Assembly (NCBI GenBank): GCA_030674185.1
Contig: JAPXFY010000022.1
Coordinates: forward strand, 36,586,540 to 36,621,539
Direction of reading: 5' to 3'
Length of the DNA stretch: 35,000 nt
Source of the DNA: Monoplex corrugatus
Taxonomy: Eukaryota > Mollusca > Gastropoda > Littorinimorpha > Ranellidae
Positions within the stretch are counted from its first letter, which is position 1; the number at the start of each line of letters is the position of its first letter. This document shows, piece by piece, positions 34,658 to 35,000 of this stretch. The notes under the pieces were generated by a model. The model did not search any database. It was not told the origin of the DNA and saw only the letters and a list, made by a program, of their open reading frames with translations. The position numbers and the translations under genes were made by a program.

Positions 34658-34738
34658 CGCATGTGTGTGTGTGTGTACGTGTGTGTGTGTGTGTGTGTGC
34701 GTGCGTGCGTGTGTGCGTGCGTGCGTGCGTGCGTGCGA
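34500..34738. repeat. (GT)n microsatellite with (CG)/(TGCG) segments
   Basis: Alternating purine-pyrimidine tract: (GT)n, GTGCGTGC and GTACGTGT blocks, a CGCGCGCGCGC core at about 34650-34660, and (GTGC)n at about 34700-34737. Long frames on both strands are repeat artefacts. Positions 34739-35000 hold no recognised feature apart from a short duplicated GTGCGTGCTCGAAA word (about 34751 and 34786). Confidence 0.97.
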
Positions 34739-35000
34739 ATTTGTGTGCTTGTGCGTGCTCGAAATCATGGGTAGATGTGCACGTGTGCGTGCTCGAAACC
34801 ATGCTTTTGACATGTGCGTACATACATACTTACATGATACATTGGCCGTATGCATATGCACGTCCTTGTATTTGTAAATGCATCTGTGTACGCTTAAATG
34901 TGTATGTAGGCGCGTGAGATTGATAAGCTCGTACTGCTATATGCAGCACTGTTTGGGTTTACAATAGTTTTGTTTTATGTTTTGGGTTCTCTGTGTATAA

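Noticed and set aside
34388..34917. Open frames up to 170 codons near the window end
   Set aside because: Translations of the (GT)n/(GTGC)n tract.

Overview
This window is repeat-dominated animal nuclear DNA. I find no host gene, rRNA, tRNA or prokaryotic feature. It holds non-LTR retrotransposon remains of about five lineages (I/Nimb-like with RNase H, RTE, R2/NeSL-like, L1/Tx1-like, L2/CR1), one Tc1-type DNA transposon, many (GT)n, (GA)n and tetranucleotide microsatellites, and four long tandem arrays. From memory of family distributions this mix resembles a mollusc, perhaps a gastropod, but that is an inference only.

Layout. 1-2517: an I/Nimb-like LINE on the minus strand, RT (without motif A) to RNase H to 3' UTR, cut at its 5' side by a (GT)n-(GA)n-(GATA/GATT)n tract (2513-2880). 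2881-3447: RTE RT fragment, plus strand. 3448-5598: microsatellites and featureless spacer. 5599-6500: three juxtaposed plus-strand LINE scraps (ORF1-like, R2-like RT, RTE C-terminus). 6800-9700: a decayed L1/Tx1-like LINE (minus) split by a complete Tc1-type transposon (7992-9501) with an intact 337-codon DD34E transposase, 26-bp inverted repeats and TA duplications. 9700-11555: a partly duplicated unclassified sequence and microsatellites.

Four tandem arrays follow and cover about 16 kb, or 46% of the window: SatA, 40-bp unit (11556-17571); SatB, 27-bp unit (17572-19915), directly abutting SatA; SatC, 16-bp monomer organised as 31/32-bp dimers (24290-29368); SatD, 34-bp unit (31705-34300). 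SatA and SatB show higher-order duplication. Between them lie a featureless AT-rich stretch (19916-22285), an RTE copy on the minus strand with a (GAT)n tail (22286-24250), an R2-like C-terminal scrap (about 29385-29690) and an L2/CR1 fragment (about 29930-31570). A (GT)n tract with a CG-alternating core ends the window.

Nothing here works as a pathway. The only open reading frame that looks able to encode a working protein is the Tc1-type transposase. The most informative points are the frame-preserving nested Tc1 insertion, the LINE 3' hairpin, the histories recorded in the satellites, and patches of the arrays with many small indels that may be consensus errors.
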